Made by a program: the position numbers and the translations under genes. A DNA stretch of 49,653 bases from an uncultured Verrucomicrobia subdivision 3 bacterium (GTDB lineage: Bacteria; Verrucomicrobiota; Verrucomicrobiia; Limisphaerales; UBA11358): contig CAITTG010000132.1 of NCBI GenBank assembly GCA_903895255.1, positions 1 through 49,653 on the forward strand, written 5' to 3'. Shown piece after piece: positions 31,996 through 39,651 of this stretch. The notes under the pieces were generated by a model. The model ran no database searches, was not told the DNA's origin, and was given only the letters and a program-made list of their open reading frames with translations. Each line of letters starts with the position of its first letter. Position 1 is the stretch's first letter.

Positions 31996-32140
31996 ATATT
32001 GTTTTCAGAGGACAAATAGCCGAATCCAGCGGCAATGAAAAGGAAAAGCACCAAAAAAAGCCGGGCTTTAACCTTCCCGCCGGGTTACAGGCTGAATGAC
32101 GAGGGCAAGGATGTCCGCCGAGCAACGCATCAACCCCAGC

Positions 32141-32165
32141 AAAACGGCCCGCACAAGGCGGGCCG
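32141..32165 (-). terminator. Rho-independent terminator after efp
   Basis: On the minus strand CGGCCCGC (32165-32158), a five-base loop, GCGGGCCG (32152-32145) and TTTT (32144-32141) form a perfect 8-bp stem 30 bases after the efp stop. The rest of the 31996-32195 gap holds the ptsI leader only. Confidence 0.85.
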
Positions 32166-32195
32166 GATGCGAGATACTCGTGGGAAACCGGCGCT

Positions 32196-32753
32196 TTAAG
32201 CGCGTTCCATGTACTTGCCGGTGCGGGTGTCGATCTTGATTTTTTCGCCGGTCTTGATGAAGAGCGGGGCCTGCACGGTGATGCCCGTCTCCATGATGAT
32301 GGCTTTTTGGACGTTGTTGGCGGAGTCGCCGCGGACGCCTTCCGGGGCGTCGGCCACGGTGAGGATCACGCTGGGCGGGATTTCGACGGTCACGGCTTTT
32401 TCTTCGACGAAGGTGATGGTGACCAGGCCGTTTTCGACCAGATAATTTTTGGCATCGCCGACCAGTTCCGCCGCGAGGGTGACGGTTTCATAGTTTTCCG
32501 GGTCGGTGAAGACGTAATCGGTGCCGTCCTTGTAGCTGAACTCCATTTTGGTGGTGATCATGGGCACGGGCTCGATTTTTTCCGTGGAGCTGAAGCGCAC
32601 TTCGGAGGATTTGCCGGTGCGGATGCTGCGGAGGGTGGCCTGGACGAAGGCGCGGAGGTTGCCGGGCGTGCGGTGCTGCATGTCCAGCACGACGCTGATG
32701 TCGCCGTTATAGTTGATTGCCATGCCCCGACGAAGATCGTTTGCTGTCGCCAT
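32196..32753 (-). CDS. efp: Elongation factor P with Asn at the tip position
   Basis: This 185-residue translation factor relieves ribosomes stalled at proline runs. Three domains are visible: KOW-like (1-65), OB (66-128) and a C-terminal OB ending APLFIKTGEKIKIDTRTGKYMERA, as in canonical EF-P. The loop that normally carries the modified lysine (PGKGQAF in E. coli) reads PGNLRAF, so Asn32 occupies the Lys34 position, with Leu-Arg after it. Lysylation, hypusination or rhamnosylation at this site would not be possible in the known way. Length and the other motifs are normal. It has its own promoter and terminator. Confidence 0.93.
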   Translation of the reverse strand: MATANDLRRGMAINYNGDISVVLDMQHRTPGNLRAFVQATLRSIRTGKSSEVRFSSTEKIEPVPMITTKMEFSYKDGTDYVFTDPENYETVTLAAELVGDAKNYLVENGLVTITFVEEKAVTVEIPPSVILTVADAPEGVRGDSANNVQKAIIMETGITVQAPLFIKTGEKIKIDTRTGKYMERA

Positions 32754-32807
32754 AAAATTAGTTCTTAAATGTCGTTAAATTGCCGTTATACCCAACGGGA
32801 GTTGCCA

Positions 32808-32835
32808 AGCATAGCCGAAACGGGCGGGATGGCAA
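32808..32835 (-). promoter_or_regulatory. Candidate efp promoter
   Basis: TTGCCA (32835-32830), a 16-base spacer and TATGCT (32813-32808) on the minus strand lie 55 bases upstream of efp. The same -10 hexamer is seen at hisI. Confidence 0.45.
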
Positions 32836-32914
32836 GCCTGATTGCGGGGGTATTTTAGGCCAGCGGCGCATCCTCAGGCTGCACCTGGTTCAGGCTGGCC
32901 GGCTGGCCGGCCGG

Positions 32915-32943
32915 TTGACGCGCCCATTTGAATGCAGTATAAG
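32915..32943 (+). promoter_or_regulatory. Promoter of the VapBC pair
   Basis: TTGACG (32915-32920), a 17-base spacer and TATAAG (32938-32943) end six bases before ATG 32950. GC-rich partly palindromic repeats (CTGGCCGG-type, about 32890-32914) lie just upstream and could serve as operator for the antitoxin-toxin complex. Confidence 0.6.
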
Positions 32944-32949
32944 TTTATC

Positions 32950-33177
32950 ATGAGTTCGCTGGCGGAAATTGAGCGGGCGGCGGAAGCCCTGCCCCCGGAG
33001 CAGCAGCAGAAATTGATGCTGTTTCTGGGCGCCCGGTTGCGGGCAATCCGTGGGCAGGATGGTCACCCCCTTCCGCCGGCGGAACGCGCAGCCGATTTGC
33101 GGCGGTGGGCGGCCAGTCATGAGCGCGGACCGGGCTTGCCTGATTTCGCAGTGGGTCGTGAGGCTATTTACGACTGA
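32950..33177 (+). CDS. VapB-like antitoxin
   Basis: The 75-residue protein reads SSLAEIERAAEALPPEQQQKLMLFLGARLRAIRGQ, typical of small antitoxins that accompany PIN toxins, followed by an acidic and Pro-rich tail ending GPGLPDFAVGREAIYD, the stretch likely to block the toxin site. An in-frame ATG at 32932 overlaps the promoter, so I place the start at 32950, where transcription should begin. Its stop shares one base with the start of the PIN gene (TGATG). Confidence 0.8.
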   Translation: MSSLAEIERAAEALPPEQQQKLMLFLGARLRAIRGQDGHPLPPAERAADLRRWAASHERGPGLPDFAVGREAIYD

Positions 33178-33635
33178 TGGCTACTTATCTTGCCGACACC
33201 AACTTGCTTTTGCGACTTGCCGACCCTGCGTCCTCCCAGCATTTGATTGCCACCGAGGCACTCGCACAACTGGTTGGCCGTGGAGACGAGGTGTTTCTCA
33301 CACCGCAAAATTTCATGGAGTTCTGGGCGGTGGCGACCCGGCCGGTGGCCGCCAATGGTTTTGGTTGGAATACCGAGAGAACGGCACGCGAAGCCACCGA
33401 ACTGCAAAGGCGATTCCCTTTGCTGGATGATTCGCCGGAGATTTTTATCCGGTGGCTGGCACTGGTGAAAGAATTCGCCGTAACCGGCAAACGTGTCCAT
33501 GACGCACGACTCGTTGCGGTGCTGTTGGTCCACTCGGTGGAATATTTGATCACTTTCAACCTCTCCGATTTTGCCGGGTTTCCTTGGGTTGCATTGGTCG
33601 ATCCGCGCACGCTGGCAATGCCCTCGGGCAATTAA
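33177..33635 (+). CDS. vapC: VapC-type PIN-domain toxin
   Basis: The 152-residue PIN ribonuclease shows the acidic Mg site: D7 (YLADTNLLLRL), E48 (QNFMEFWAVATRP), D109 (VHDARLVAVLL) and D131 (ITFNLSDFAGF). Known VapC toxins cleave tRNA or rRNA; the target here is unknown. All catalytic residues are present, so it looks functional. It is translated with its antitoxin through a one-base overlap and lies eight bases before mqnA. Confidence 0.88.
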   Translation: MATYLADTNLLLRLADPASSQHLIATEALAQLVGRGDEVFLTPQNFMEFWAVATRPVAANGFGWNTERTAREATELQRRFPLLDDSPEIFIRWLALVKEFAVTGKRVHDARLVAVLLVHSVEYLITFNLSDFAGFPWVALVDPRTLAMPSGN

Positions 33636-33643
33636 TTATTTTC

Positions 33644-34417
33644 ATGCCCGACCGCCCTGCCTCCCCCCGCCTCGGCTCCGTTCACTACCTGAACGCCGCC
33701 CCGCTCACGTTTGGCATTGAGGAGCAGATGGTGTTCACCACCCCGGCCCGGCTGGCCGAACTCCTCCGGCGCGATGAACTGGATGCCGCGCTGGTCAGCA
33801 TCACGGAGGTCTTGCTCCATGACCGTTACGATATTTTGGATGGCGTGGCGATTGGCGCGTTGGGGGAGGTTTACAGTGTGTTGCTGGCGCATAAAAAACC
33901 GCTGGCGGAGGTCCGCGAGGTGTTTTGTGACACCGCCTCGCTGACCAGTGTGAATCTGCTGAAAGTGCTGCTGGCGGAGCGGGGTTTGAAGCCGGTGTTC
34001 CGTCCGTTGGGGAGTTACGCGGCGGCGGCGGCGAAGGATTTTGTGCTGCTGATCGGGGATCCGGCGATTGACTTCCAGCGCGCGCCGCACACCCACCACA
34101 TCTTCGACCTCGGCCAGGCGTGGCACGAGCTCACCGGGCTGCCCTTTGTGTTTGCCGGGTGGGCGCTGCGCCGGGGAGTTGACCAGGCGGACAACATCCG
34201 CACCCTGCGCGCGGCCAAGTTGAACGGACTGCGGGCATTGGAGCAGATCATCCGGGACCGCCCGGAACATGACGCGGCGTTCCGGCGCATTTATTTTGAG
34301 CGGCACATTCGCTATGAGTTGAATGACCTGGAAAAGCAGGCCATCGCCCGGTTTGGCGAATTGCTGGTCAAACATCGCTTGGGCCCCGTTTTTCCGCCGC
34401 GCTTCATTTCGGCTTAA
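33644..34417 (+). CDS. mqnA: Chorismate dehydratase (futalosine menaquinone pathway)
   Basis: The 257-residue protein is the first enzyme of the futalosine route and makes 3-enolpyruvylbenzoate from chorismate. It has the periplasmic-binding-protein-like fold typical of MqnA: LGSVHYLNAAPLTFGI at the N-terminus, ELDAALVSITEVL, LGSYAAAAAKDFVLLIGDPAI and DLGQAWHELTGLPFVFAGWALR. ATG 33644 follows the vapC stop closely and excludes a TTG start inside vapC. It may be read through from the VapBC promoter. It implies that the cell respires with menaquinone. Confidence 0.9.
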   Translation: MPDRPASPRLGSVHYLNAAPLTFGIEEQMVFTTPARLAELLRRDELDAALVSITEVLLHDRYDILDGVAIGALGEVYSVLLAHKKPLAEVREVFCDTASLTSVNLLKVLLAERGLKPVFRPLGSYAAAAAKDFVLLIGDPAIDFQRAPHTHHIFDLGQAWHELTGLPFVFAGWALRRGVDQADNIRTLRAAKLNGLRALEQIIRDRPEHDAAFRRIYFERHIRYELNDLEKQAIARFGELLVKHRLGPVFPPRFISA

Positions 34418-34441
34418 GGTGGCCCCGGGCATACTGCCCGC

Positions 34442-35770
34442 ATGAAAGTGATTTTGCGTCTGGCGATTTTTCTGGCTTTGCCCGTCACAGCCGTGGCGGA
34501 CCCGCTGCTCACGTCCTGGTTTACCCTGCACTCGGATGCGACCGCGCGATTGTACCGCACGGATGCCGCGCGCCGGGCGGGGGAGTCGGTCACCACCTGG
34601 AGCAATGGGCGGCAGACCCAGGCCCGGCCGGCTCCCACGGGCATTCAACAGATTCTGTTTTCCACCAATTGGATTTACCTTCGCAGCACGGGACTGCCTT
34701 CGCAAATCATGGGGCCGTGGTACATGGACCCCCAGCATTACCGGGCTTTTCCCAATCTGCCGACCGACCAGAACATCCTGCTCTGCCTGCCCCGGCATCC
34801 GCAGGTGGAGACGGACGCTGAATTCCAGCATTTGGGCGACATTGGCATGACGGTGGATGGGGTGCCGATTTTTGACCCCACAGATTCCTTCTCCTATGCG
34901 CATGCGGCGGGCCGGGACGCAGACCCCCGGGCCGGCCTGGGCCGGGGTGATGGCATCTGGGACCGGGATGCCCTGGTGAACGAAGGCCAGACCTTCGACC
35001 CCGGCTTGGGTCACCAGCAGAACTGGGGCCGCTACCATTACCATACCCAGGCCATCGCCCTGCGCTATGAACTCGGCGATCATGTGGATTTTGATCCGGT
35101 CACCAAGACTTACCGGGAAAGCACGGGAGAACCCACGCGGCACTCGCCCATTCTGGGCTGGCTGGATGACGGTTACCCGGTTTATGGGCCGTACGGTTAT
35201 GCCAATGCCACGAATGCCGCCAGTGGCCTGCGCCGCATGCTTTCCGGCTACGCGGCCCGCAATGGCCAGAACGGCACGGATGACCTGGCGCAAACGGGCC
35301 GGCGCCGCCTGCCCGCCTGGCAGGCCCGCGAATCCCAGCGGGACGCCGCGCTCGCCGCGGATGAAACCGGACCGGCGGTCAGCCCGCGCTATCCGCTGGG
35401 ACATTTTGTGCAGGATTATGCCTATCGGGGGGACCTCGGACAGACGCTGGGGCAGGACTTTGACCTGGATGAAAACAATGGGCGCTGGTGTGTCACGCCG
35501 GAATTTCCGAACGGCACGTATGCGTATTTCACGACGATCGATGCGGCCGGTCAGCCGATTTATCCTTATGTGATGGGCAAGCATTATCATGGCCGGCCCC
35601 TGGGCCGGGTGATCCGGAACATTCGCGAACGGGTGGTGCCCTATTTTACGAGTGCGACGGCGGCGGCGGTTAAAACCAGCGCGGCGAATCCAGGTCCCGC
35701 GACCACGACGCTGGTCTGGCAGCCGGGAAATGATGGGGGCTACCAGGCCACCCAGGCGGTGGGGCATTGA
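34442..35770 (+). CDS. Secreted YHYH-domain protein
   Basis: The 442-residue protein has a signal peptide (MKVILRLAIFLALPVTAVADP). Its central YHYH domain shows GRYHYHTQAIALRYELGDH, HSPILGWLDDGYPVYGPYGY and a later GTYAYFTTIDAAGQPIYPYVMGKHYHG. The function of this domain is not established; the His- and Tyr-rich motifs suggest metal binding outside the cytoplasm. CATACT stands six bases before ATG 34442, again compatible with a leaderless transcript, although the -35 is weak. A low-complexity Ala/Thr tail ends the protein. It lies 24 bases after mqnA. Confidence 0.8.
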   Translation: MKVILRLAIFLALPVTAVADPLLTSWFTLHSDATARLYRTDAARRAGESVTTWSNGRQTQARPAPTGIQQILFSTNWIYLRSTGLPSQIMGPWYMDPQHYRAFPNLPTDQNILLCLPRHPQVETDAEFQHLGDIGMTVDGVPIFDPTDSFSYAHAAGRDADPRAGLGRGDGIWDRDALVNEGQTFDPGLGHQQNWGRYHYHTQAIALRYELGDHVDFDPVTKTYRESTGEPTRHSPILGWLDDGYPVYGPYGYANATNAASGLRRMLSGYAARNGQNGTDDLAQTGRRRLPAWQARESQRDAALAADETGPAVSPRYPLGHFVQDYAYRGDLGQTLGQDFDLDENNGRWCVTPEFPNGTYAYFTTIDAAGQPIYPYVMGKHYHGRPLGRVIRNIRERVVPYFTSATAAAVKTSAANPGPATTTLVWQPGNDGGYQATQAVGH

Positions 35771-35845
35771 AATTTTATATTGTTCCAGGGTCGGATTTGG
35801 TTTGATACAGGCTTTGGGCTCTGGGCGCATTTGGAAAATTTTTTG

Positions 35846-35914
35846 ACCTTGAATCACCTTGAATCACCTTGAATCACCTTGAATCACCTTGAATCACCTT
35901 GAATCACCTTGAAT
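35846..35914. repeat. 10-bp tandem repeat, about seven copies
   Basis: Six perfect copies of GAATCACCTT (35851-35910) are extended by ACCTT on the left and GAAT on the right. The unit is not a multiple of three and is not in a gene. It lies in the 324-base gap after the YHYH gene, the kind of simple repeat that varies in number between strains. Confidence 0.95.
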
Positions 35915-35916
35915 AG

Positions 35917-35936
35917 GCTTGAGGCGCGGGGCGCGG
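35917..35936. repeat. 20-bp direct repeat (with 36039-36058)
   Basis: GGCTTGAGGCGCGGGGCGCG occurs at 35917-35936 and again at 36039-36058, 122 bases apart, in the GC-rich debris between the 10-bp repeat and the truncated transporter. Nothing coding is seen between them. Confidence 0.85.
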
Positions 35937-36094
35937 GGCCCGAGGCGGGGAATCCGGGAAGAGGTCCGATTTTACCTCGGGGAGCTGCGTTCATTATTTC
36001 TATGGGGCGATTTAGTGCGATATAGGGGGCAGGGGCGAGGCTTGAGGCGCGGGGCGCGCACCGGGACGGTGCGGCAACCGGCAGGCGAGGACGC

Positions 36095-36385
36095 CTAACT
36101 GGTGGCCAGGCCGCACAACGCGGTGCCCAGGATGAACCCGGCATAGAAAAAGAGGAGCAGCCGTTTGCGATCCAATTTGTCGGCAAAGCCCGCCGTGAGC
36201 AGTCCGGAAACGCCCGCGCTCAAGGCATAGGCGGAGACGAGCAGGCCGAACTGCGAGGTGGTGACGTGGAGCGCCGGCAGCAGCATGGCCCCCAGCGGCG
36301 ACAGGATCATGAAGTCCAGAATGACGGTGAATTGCAGGAAGGCCAAAACGGCCACGACGAACTTTTGGTAGGGGATGAATTTCAT
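36095..36385 (-). pseudogene. Truncated MFS transporter (first three helices)
   Basis: The 96 residues match only the start of a major-facilitator transporter: helix 1 (VVAVLAFLQFTVILDFMILSPLG), helix 2 (FGLLVSAYALSAGVSGLL), the conserved loop GFADKLDRKRLLLFFY and helix 3 (AGFILGTALCGLA). The reading frame then stops at 36095, where about 300 residues should follow. Beyond lies GC-rich repeated DNA with no sign of the missing part, so the gene was cut by deletion. A three-helix product could be made but is unlikely to transport. Confidence 0.85.
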
Positions 36386-36475
36386 CGGGAATCCGGGCTC
36401 AGGAATTCAGTGCCAGCCCGACCAACTTTGGGGTTGGGGTCATGGTTGAGTCTGCGGGAGCCATTGGCGCGCGAC

Positions 36476-37471
36476 TTACCGCGCCCGGTGCCGGGCCAGT
36501 TGCTTGGCGAGGCGCAGGGCGGCGATCATGCTGGAGGGATTGGCGATGCCCTGGCCCGCGATATCGTAAGCGGTGCCGTGGTCGGGCGAGGTGCGGATGA
36601 AGGGCAGGCCGAGGGTCCAGTTCACCCCGGTGTCAAACGCCACGGCTTTGAGGGGCGCGAGGCCCTGGTCGTGGTACATGGCCACGACGGCGTCAAAATC
36701 GCCCTGCAAGGCGTAATGGAACACGGTGTCGCCGCTGAGCGGGCCCACCACATCCACGCCGCGCTGTTGGGCGGCCTTGACCGTGGGGGCGATGGTGACG
36801 ATTTCCTCGTCCCCAAACTCGCTGCCCTCGCCGGCATGGGGGTTCAAGCCGCACACCGCAATGCGCGCGCGGGGCAGGCCCAAATCCCGGCAGGATTGGT
36901 CCGCGAGTTCGATGGCGAGCATGAGTTTTTCCGGGGTCAAGCGGTCGGAGACGGTTTTGAGCGGGATGTGAATGGTGGCGAGGGCGACGCGCAACCAGCG
37001 TCCGCGTTCATCGTGGCCCAGGAGCATCATGGCGGTCTGACTGGTGCCGGCGAGTTCGGAAAGGAATTCGGTCTGGCCCACAAATTTGTGTCCGGCGCGA
37101 ATGATGGACTCCTTGTTGACGGGCGCGGTGACGAGGGCATCGAGTTCGCCCGCCAGGCAGCGGCGGCCACCCTCGGCGAGCCAGGCGACCGAGGCGTTGG
37201 CCGCGGCGGCGGCCCCCGCCGACAGGGACGCGGGCAGCGGTCCGGGCAGCGGATTGGTGACGAAAAAGCGACCGGCGGCGGAGTAGTGGGAAAAGGGTTG
37301 CAGGGGCAGTGCCAGTCCGGTTTGCTGATTCACCCGCTGGAGGACATCGGCATCACCAATCAAGAGGTAGCGGGTGTCATCCGCGCCGACTCCGGCGGCA
37401 ATCGCCTTGAGGGTGACTTCGGGCCCCACGCCGGTGACATCACCGAGGGAAATGCCAGTCCAGCCAGTCAT
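36476..37471 (-). CDS. pdxA: 4-hydroxythreonine-4-phosphate dehydrogenase
   Basis: The 331-residue enzyme acts in deoxyxylulose-dependent pyridoxal phosphate synthesis. Motifs: SLGDVTGVGPEVTLKA (residues 8-23), LVTAPVNKESI, FVGQTEFL, VCGLNPHAGEGSEFGDEE, VVAMYHDQGLAPLK (metal His) and TSPDHGTAYDIAGQG. All metal- and phosphate-binding segments are present. It starts nine bases after the SurA-like chaperone, an arrangement also known from surA-pdxA in other bacteria. The 90-base gap to the truncated MFS gene holds nothing clear. Confidence 0.96.
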   Translation of the reverse strand: MTGWTGISLGDVTGVGPEVTLKAIAAGVGADDTRYLLIGDADVLQRVNQQTGLALPLQPFSHYSAAGRFFVTNPLPGPLPASLSAGAAAAANASVAWLAEGGRRCLAGELDALVTAPVNKESIIRAGHKFVGQTEFLSELAGTSQTAMMLLGHDERGRWLRVALATIHIPLKTVSDRLTPEKLMLAIELADQSCRDLGLPRARIAVCGLNPHAGEGSEFGDEEIVTIAPTVKAAQQRGVDVVGPLSGDTVFHYALQGDFDAVVAMYHDQGLAPLKAVAFDTGVNWTLGLPFIRTSPDHGTAYDIAGQGIANPSSMIAALRLAKQLARHRAR

Positions 37472-37480
37472 AGACGCCGG

Positions 37481-38437
37481 TTACAGGTAACGGCAGAAGG
37501 TTTTGCGCTTCAAGGATTCGATCCACTGCTTTTGCAAGCGCGTCTGCTCCTCGGTGCGGAGGGTTTTTTCAATGCCGGCCCAAACTTCACTGAGCGGTTT
37601 GACGTGGGCTTTGCGGGCGTCCTCCACATAAAGGAGGTAACAGGCCTCGGGCAAATCAATCACGCCGCTGGTCTCGCCGGGTTTGAGCGCAAACGCCGCG
37701 TCGGCGAGGGCCTTGCGCAGCACCGGACGCTCCACCCAGCCACGATCCCCGCCCTGGCTCTGCTGGGCATCCTGCGAATACAAACGGGCCATTTGGGCGA
37801 AGGTGGCGCCTTTTTTAATTTCCGAAAGAATCTCGTTCGCCAGCTTGTAGGTATTGGTGGGATTGTCGGAATCCTTGTTCAAGGTGATCATCCGCAGTTT
37901 GATTTCGTCATCCACCTTGTAATCGGAGAGGTGCCCTTGGTAATAGACCTGCACCTTGTAGGGGGAGATGATGATTTCCCGCGAGACATTCTGGTTGCGC
38001 ATGGCGGCCTCGATGTACTGGTCGCGCACTTCCTTGCGAAATTGTTCCACGGTCATGCCCTGGGCTTGCAGGGTTTTGATCATGGTGACGCGATCGCCAA
38101 ACCGTTCCCGGATGCGTTCCTGCACGGCATCGTCAATCACGGTATCGGGCAGTTTATAGCCATCCACCTCGAAGCTGTGCAGGATCAACTGGCGTTCCAC
38201 GAGTTGCTCGAGACTGTCGCCAATCGCGGCATTGACGGCTTTTTCGTAACCATCCGGGTCGCCGGCATACTGGCGGCGGAGCGTTTCAATGACGGGCGAG
38301 GTAAAATCCTCGACTTGGGCCAGAGTGATGACAGTGTCGTTGACGATGGCTTTGACACCATCGGCCAGCTCGGCGTGTCCGGGGCAGCCCAGACCGCACA
38401 TCACGGCCAACACGGTTATCAAGCGGACAATTTTCAT
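37481..38437 (-). CDS. SurA-like periplasmic peptidyl-prolyl isomerase
   Basis: The 318-residue exported chaperone has a signal peptide (MKIVRLITVLAVMCGLGCPGHA), an N-terminal SurA-type helical domain (GVKAIVNDTVITLAQVED, then LEQLVERQLILHSFEVDGYKLPDTVIDDAV) and a parvulin domain (about residues 165-275: IKLRMITLNKDS, GATFAQMARLYSQDAQQSQGGDRGWVERPVL, LKPGETSGVIDLPEACYLLYVEDARK). It should help outer-membrane proteins fold. It has one parvulin domain rather than the two of E. coli SurA. Start 38437 is chosen for the signal peptide. pdxA follows after nine bases. Confidence 0.85.
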   Translation of the reverse strand: MKIVRLITVLAVMCGLGCPGHAELADGVKAIVNDTVITLAQVEDFTSPVIETLRRQYAGDPDGYEKAVNAAIGDSLEQLVERQLILHSFEVDGYKLPDTVIDDAVQERIRERFGDRVTMIKTLQAQGMTVEQFRKEVRDQYIEAAMRNQNVSREIIISPYKVQVYYQGHLSDYKVDDEIKLRMITLNKDSDNPTNTYKLANEILSEIKKGATFAQMARLYSQDAQQSQGGDRGWVERPVLRKALADAAFALKPGETSGVIDLPEACYLLYVEDARKAHVKPLSEVWAGIEKTLRTEEQTRLQKQWIESLKRKTFCRYL

Positions 38438-38493
38438 CAAATGCAAATGGATGGTAACACCTGTTGCGGGCGGGTCAAGCACGGCGGGTAGCC

Positions 38494-38676
38494 TTAGGGA
38501 CGGATGCGATTCATCAGGTACAAGGCGATGGCCAGCAAGCCGGAAACCACGAGGGCCACGACCACCGACCAGGCGAGCAAGTAATTGCGTTTGCGCCGGT
38601 AACTGGACCCGCCCTGGCCCGGTAAAAGATAGAACCGTTCCGGTTCTTTTTTAGGGTGTGGGCGGAACAAACTCAT
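38494..38676 (-). CDS. Small single-helix membrane protein
   Basis: The 60-residue protein has a basic, Pro-rich head (FRPHPKKEPERFYLLPGQGGSSYRRKRN) and one transmembrane helix (YLLAWSVVVALVVSGLLAIALYLM) near the C-terminus. No family is recognised. It lies 56 bases upstream of the SurA-like gene on the same strand and may be co-transcribed with it. ATG 38676 is preferred to an upstream start that would add only nine residues. Confidence 0.6.
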   Translation of the reverse strand: MSLFRPHPKKEPERFYLLPGQGGSSYRRKRNYLLAWSVVVALVVSGLLAIALYLMNRIRP

Positions 38677-38805
38677 GGAGCGATGGTTGTAAAATATTCG
38701 CAAGCCATGACCTTGGCAAGCCCCAGTTTAACGGCTTTCGCCCGCTGTCCGGCCAAATTTTTATTGCCGGGGACAAGGTATTTTATCCAAAATGCCAATA
38801 AAACC

Positions 38806-39600
38806 ATGCCTAGTACGACGATGACCTCCGCGCCAGCCGCCAACCTCCGGCACCGCCAGCACACGTTGAATCCCCACCGCTCCCTGCTCGACCGGGGCGG
38901 CATCGCGTTGCAGACGGCCATGGAATGGGGCGTGGCCCGGGTCTCGCCCCTCGGCGATCCGCACATTTACGATTCCCGCCGGTTCCCCTGGGCGGCGACC
39001 ATCGAAAGCGAATGGCGGCTCATCCGCAAAGAACTGGATGCGGTGATGACCTTTCGCGACCAAATGCCCAGCTTCCAGGATATTTTAAAAGAGGTCGGGG
39101 CCATCCAGTCGGATGACAACTGGAAAACGTTTTTTCTGGCGGGAATCGGGATGGATTGCGAACAAAACCGCCGGCGCTGTCCGGAGACGGTGCGGTTGCT
39201 GGGCAAAATCCCGGGCATGACGACGGCCTTTTTCAGCATCTTGTCGCCGGGCAAACACATTCCCGCCCACCGGGGCGCCTGGAACGGCATTCTGCGCTTT
39301 CATCTCGGGCTGATGGTGCCGGAGCCGCGCGAGCGGGTGCGGATTCGCATCGGCAACGATTTCTATTCCTGGCGCGAGGGTGAGGCGCTGATTTTTGACG
39401 ACACGTTCAACCATGAAGTGTGGAACGACACGAATGGGTATCGCGTGGTGCTGTTCGTGGATTTTGCCCGGCCCTTGTACCAGCCCTTTCACTGGCTCAA
39501 CCAGCGGCTGCTGAACTTTGGCGCCCTGGCACCCTTTCTGCGCGAGGCCGGCCAGAAGCAAAAATCCTGGCAGGACGCCTTTTGGAAGAAGAAGCCGTAA
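38806..39600 (+). CDS. Aspartyl/asparaginyl beta-hydroxylase-family dioxygenase
   Basis: The 264-residue protein of the Fe(II)/2-oxoglutarate family (LpxO/AspH type) has the Fe and cosubstrate region SPGKHIPAHRGAWNGILRFHLGLMVPE, with the His of PAHRG and the Arg/His of RFHLGL, and later FDDTFNHEVWNDTNGYRVVLFVDF, carrying the second His. Relatives hydroxylate lipid A acyl chains or Asp/Asn residues; which applies is not clear. The start is uncertain: 38806 and 38821 are both possible and neither has a Shine-Dalgarno sequence. It converges with the UDP-sugar pyrophosphorylase gene 51 bases downstream. Confidence 0.82.
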   Translation: MPSTTMTSAPAANLRHRQHTLNPHRSLLDRGGIALQTAMEWGVARVSPLGDPHIYDSRRFPWAATIESEWRLIRKELDAVMTFRDQMPSFQDILKEVGAIQSDDNWKTFFLAGIGMDCEQNRRRCPETVRLLGKIPGMTTAFFSILSPGKHIPAHRGAWNGILRFHLGLMVPEPRERVRIRIGNDFYSWREGEALIFDDTFNHEVWNDTNGYRVVLFVDFARPLYQPFHWLNQRLLNFGALAPFLREAGQKQKSWQDAFWKKKP

Positions 39601-39651
39601 GGCGGCCCGCGCCAAAACGAGCCAAGCTTCCGGGCTGCCCTGCCCGATGGT

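Noticed and set aside
35846..35914. CRISPR array
   Set aside because: The repeats are 10 bases with no spacers, and no cas gene is in the window.
35884..36186. 100-codon minus-strand frame next to the MFS fragment
   Set aside because: It is out of frame with the MFS gene and rich in Arg, Pro and Ala; its right half is only the shifted frame of the transporter.
36266..38491. 741-codon plus-strand open frame opposite pdxA and the SurA-like gene
   Set aside because: It mirrors high-GC third codon positions of the true genes; the peptide is His/Gly/Gln-rich with no domain. Similar antisense frames at 25561-27432, 33632-35857, 20368-21867 and 46808-48325 were dropped for the same reason.
38656..38805. 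Earlier start for the beta-hydroxylase
   Set aside because: It would overlap the divergent small membrane gene and its promoter region and adds no family sequence.
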